Shown: positions 6,759 to 8,133 of the stretch, piece after piece
Layout of the letters: every line of letters starts with the position of its first letter
Numbering within the stretch: position 1 is the stretch's first letter
Origin: Acholeplasmataceae bacterium
Lineage (GTDB): Bacteria; Bacillota_I; Bacilli_A; Izemoplasmatales; Hujiaoplasmataceae
Assembly (NCBI GenBank): GCA_012515085.1
Contig: JAAYZB010000121.1
Location: 1-8,133, forward strand
Reading direction: 5' to 3'
DNA: 8,133 nt
Program-made: the position numbers and the translations under genes
Notes under the pieces: generated by a model
Seen by the model: only the letters and a program-made list of their open reading frames with translations
The model's database searches: none
What the model was told of the DNA's origin: nothing

Positions 6759-8133
6759 ATGAAGAAATTTTGCCTTGCATTAGTAATGGTTTTAAGTGTC
6801 TTTGCTTTTATGGGTTGTGATAACAAAGAAGATGATGTTTTTACAATCGAATACTATTACATCATGAGTGGCACCTTCGTGCCAACGGATCTAGCAAAGG
6901 TTCAGGATGAAATCAATGAAATCCTGATAGAAAAGATTGACGCAAAGGTCAATCTTCATCCGATCAGTGCTTGGAGTTATGATGAACGGTTGAATATCAT
7001 TATCAATGCATCGGATTACTTTGATATCTGCTATACAAGTTCTTGGACAAACAACTATTTCCGCAACGTGTCGAAAGAAGCTTATTATGATATTACCGAC
7101 ATTGTCGCAGAATATGCACCGAATTTGTATCAAGCGATAGACCCGTTGATTTATGATTCGATCACGATTGATGAGCGCCTGTACGGCGTGATCAATTTAC
7201 AAGTATTGCCAAGGACCGCAGGTTACACGGTAGAAAAAGAATCTTGGGACGCCTATTGTTTGGAAACTGGATTTTCAGCAGACATGGTCCAAGATTATAC
7301 CGATATTGAAGGGTACTTGGCCTATGTGCTGGAAAACGATCCGGATGCTTATAATATTTTAGTGCCTTTTGATCCTGCTGGTATTGTCATTGGTTTGGGA
7401 TTTGATAACATTTATGGAATGCAATATCCCGGATCAATCAGTGTTACTGATGATCCATCCGACGGAATCACCGTGGTCAACCAATTTGCGACTGACGATT
7501 ATCGGGACCTGTTCCGGACAGCTGTCGAGTGGTATGAGAAAGGTTATATCAACGAAGATGTGTTGACGGAAGCAGCGGATTACACTCTGGCGTATAGCTG
7601 GATGATGTCCACATGGAAACCTGGAGCGGAAGCAGAAGAATTCAAGCGTTCTGGGAACCGCGAAATGCTCTGTATCCCTTTCAGTGATTCAGTCATGTAT
7701 AATAACTGGACGGGTTCGAATATCAACGCCATCAGTACCAACTCCAAAAATCCGGAGAAGTGTTTAGAGTTTTTGGATCTGCTTTACACGGATAAAGAGC
7801 TGTACAACATGCTTGTTTTCGGATTGGAAGGCGATCACTACACGAAGGATGCAACAAGAGAAAATTATATTACAGCGGTCGAAAATACAAATTATTCTTT
7901 CGCTGATGTCGGTTGGCAATTTTCCAACCAATTCAACTCTTACTTAACCGAGTATCAGGATGAAAACGTTTGGGAAGATACAAAGACAATCAATGAAAAT
8001 GCGGAATTTTCACCCATCATGGGCTTCGTCTTTGATTATTCAGAAGTAGAACTTGAATTAGCCAATTGTTACACGGTTTATAACGAATATATCAATTCAT
8101 TGCTATATGGTATTTTCGGAACCGGTTTTGAAA
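6759..8133 (+). CDS. Sugar ABC transporter solute-binding lipoprotein (DUF3502-type), 3' end outside window
   Basis: The frame runs open from the ATG at 6759 to the window edge, giving 458 residues; relatives are usually around 500, so only the last part is missing. The N-terminus is a lipoprotein signal peptide: MKK, a hydrophobic core (residues 4-18) and a lipobox FMGC with the lipidated Cys at residue 20, followed by an acidic linker DNKEDD. The protein should be anchored on the outer face of the membrane and deliver a sugar to the two permeases encoded upstream. The body resembles extracellular solute-binding proteins of the LplA/LipO group. Near residue 420 the PIMGFVFDYSEVELELANCYTVY stretch matches my memory of the DUF3502 C-terminal domain that accompanies LplB/YtcP permeases. 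Aromatic residues are abundant, as in sugar-binding clefts. GGAGGG lies at 6743-6748, 10 bases before this start. A nearer ATG at 6754 would encode only Met-Thr. The ligand is unknown. Confidence 0.88.
   Translation, partial: MKKFCLALVMVLSVFAFMGCDNKEDDVFTIEYYYIMSGTFVPTDLAKVQDEINEILIEKIDAKVNLHPISAWSYDERLNIIINASDYFDICYTSSWTNNYFRNVSKEAYYDITDIVAEYAPNLYQAIDPLIYDSITIDERLYGVINLQVLPRTAGYTVEKESWDAYCLETGFSADMVQDYTDIEGYLAYVLENDPDAYNILVPFDPAGIVIGLGFDNIYGMQYPGSISVTDDPSDGITVVNQFATDDYRDLFRTAVEWYEKGYINEDVLTEAADYTLAYSWMMSTWKPGAEAEEFKRSGNREMLCIPFSDSVMYNNWTGSNINAISTNSKNPEKCLEFLDLLYTDKELYNMLVFGLEGDHYTKDATRENYITAVENTNYSFADVGWQFSNQFNSYLTEYQDENVWEDTKTINENAEFSPIMGFVFDYSEVELELANCYTVYNEYINSLLYGIFGTGFE

Overview
The window looks like chromosomal sequence from a low-to-mid-GC Gram-positive-type bacterium (Bacillota or a close relative). 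The reasons are a lipoprotein-type solute-binding protein, an LplB/YtcP-type permease pair, strong purine-rich Shine-Dalgarno sites, sigma-A-like promoters, and a kinase resembling Bacillus AraB almost motif for motif. Genes end in TAA, TAG and TGA and Trp is TGG, so the standard code is in use. I cannot name a genus. The content is sugar uptake and catabolism. I see no RNA genes, mobile elements, CRISPR arrays or phage genes.

Layout. Positions 1-132 are an AT-rich non-coding leader with a perfect 8-bp inverted repeat. Next come two overlapping genes on the + strand: an L-fucose/D-arabinose isomerase (133-1893) and a ribulokinase-family FGGY kinase (1874-3523). A hairpin terminator (3537-3595) closes this pair and is placed to serve the convergent LacI-family regulator gene as well (3634-4632, - strand). 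A 256-base divergent control region follows. It holds a promoter for the regulator, a tandem 10-bp direct repeat, a strong promoter for the right-hand genes, and a CpG-centred palindrome just after the predicted transcription start that looks like a LacI-family operator. Then comes a transporter operon: two permeases (4889-5803, 5816-6709) and a solute-binding lipoprotein (from 6759, cut off by the window end).

How they could work together. The LacI-type protein most likely represses the transporter operon from the palindrome at 4828-4843 until a sugar ligand releases it. The transporter has no ATPase gene here and probably borrows a shared MsmX-like ATPase. The isomerase is of the FucI family, but its partner is an AraB-type kinase and not FucK, and no fuculose-phosphate aldolase is visible. 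The most economical reading is D-arabinose to D-ribulose to D-ribulose 5-phosphate, entering the pentose phosphate pathway. That is inference: a FucI enzyme could also act on L-fucose or related aldoses. The catabolic pair and the transporter operon show different candidate control motifs, so whether they form one regulon is open.

I did not find a clearly unprecedented system. The points most worth checking are the isomerase/kinase pairing and the regulatory architecture.
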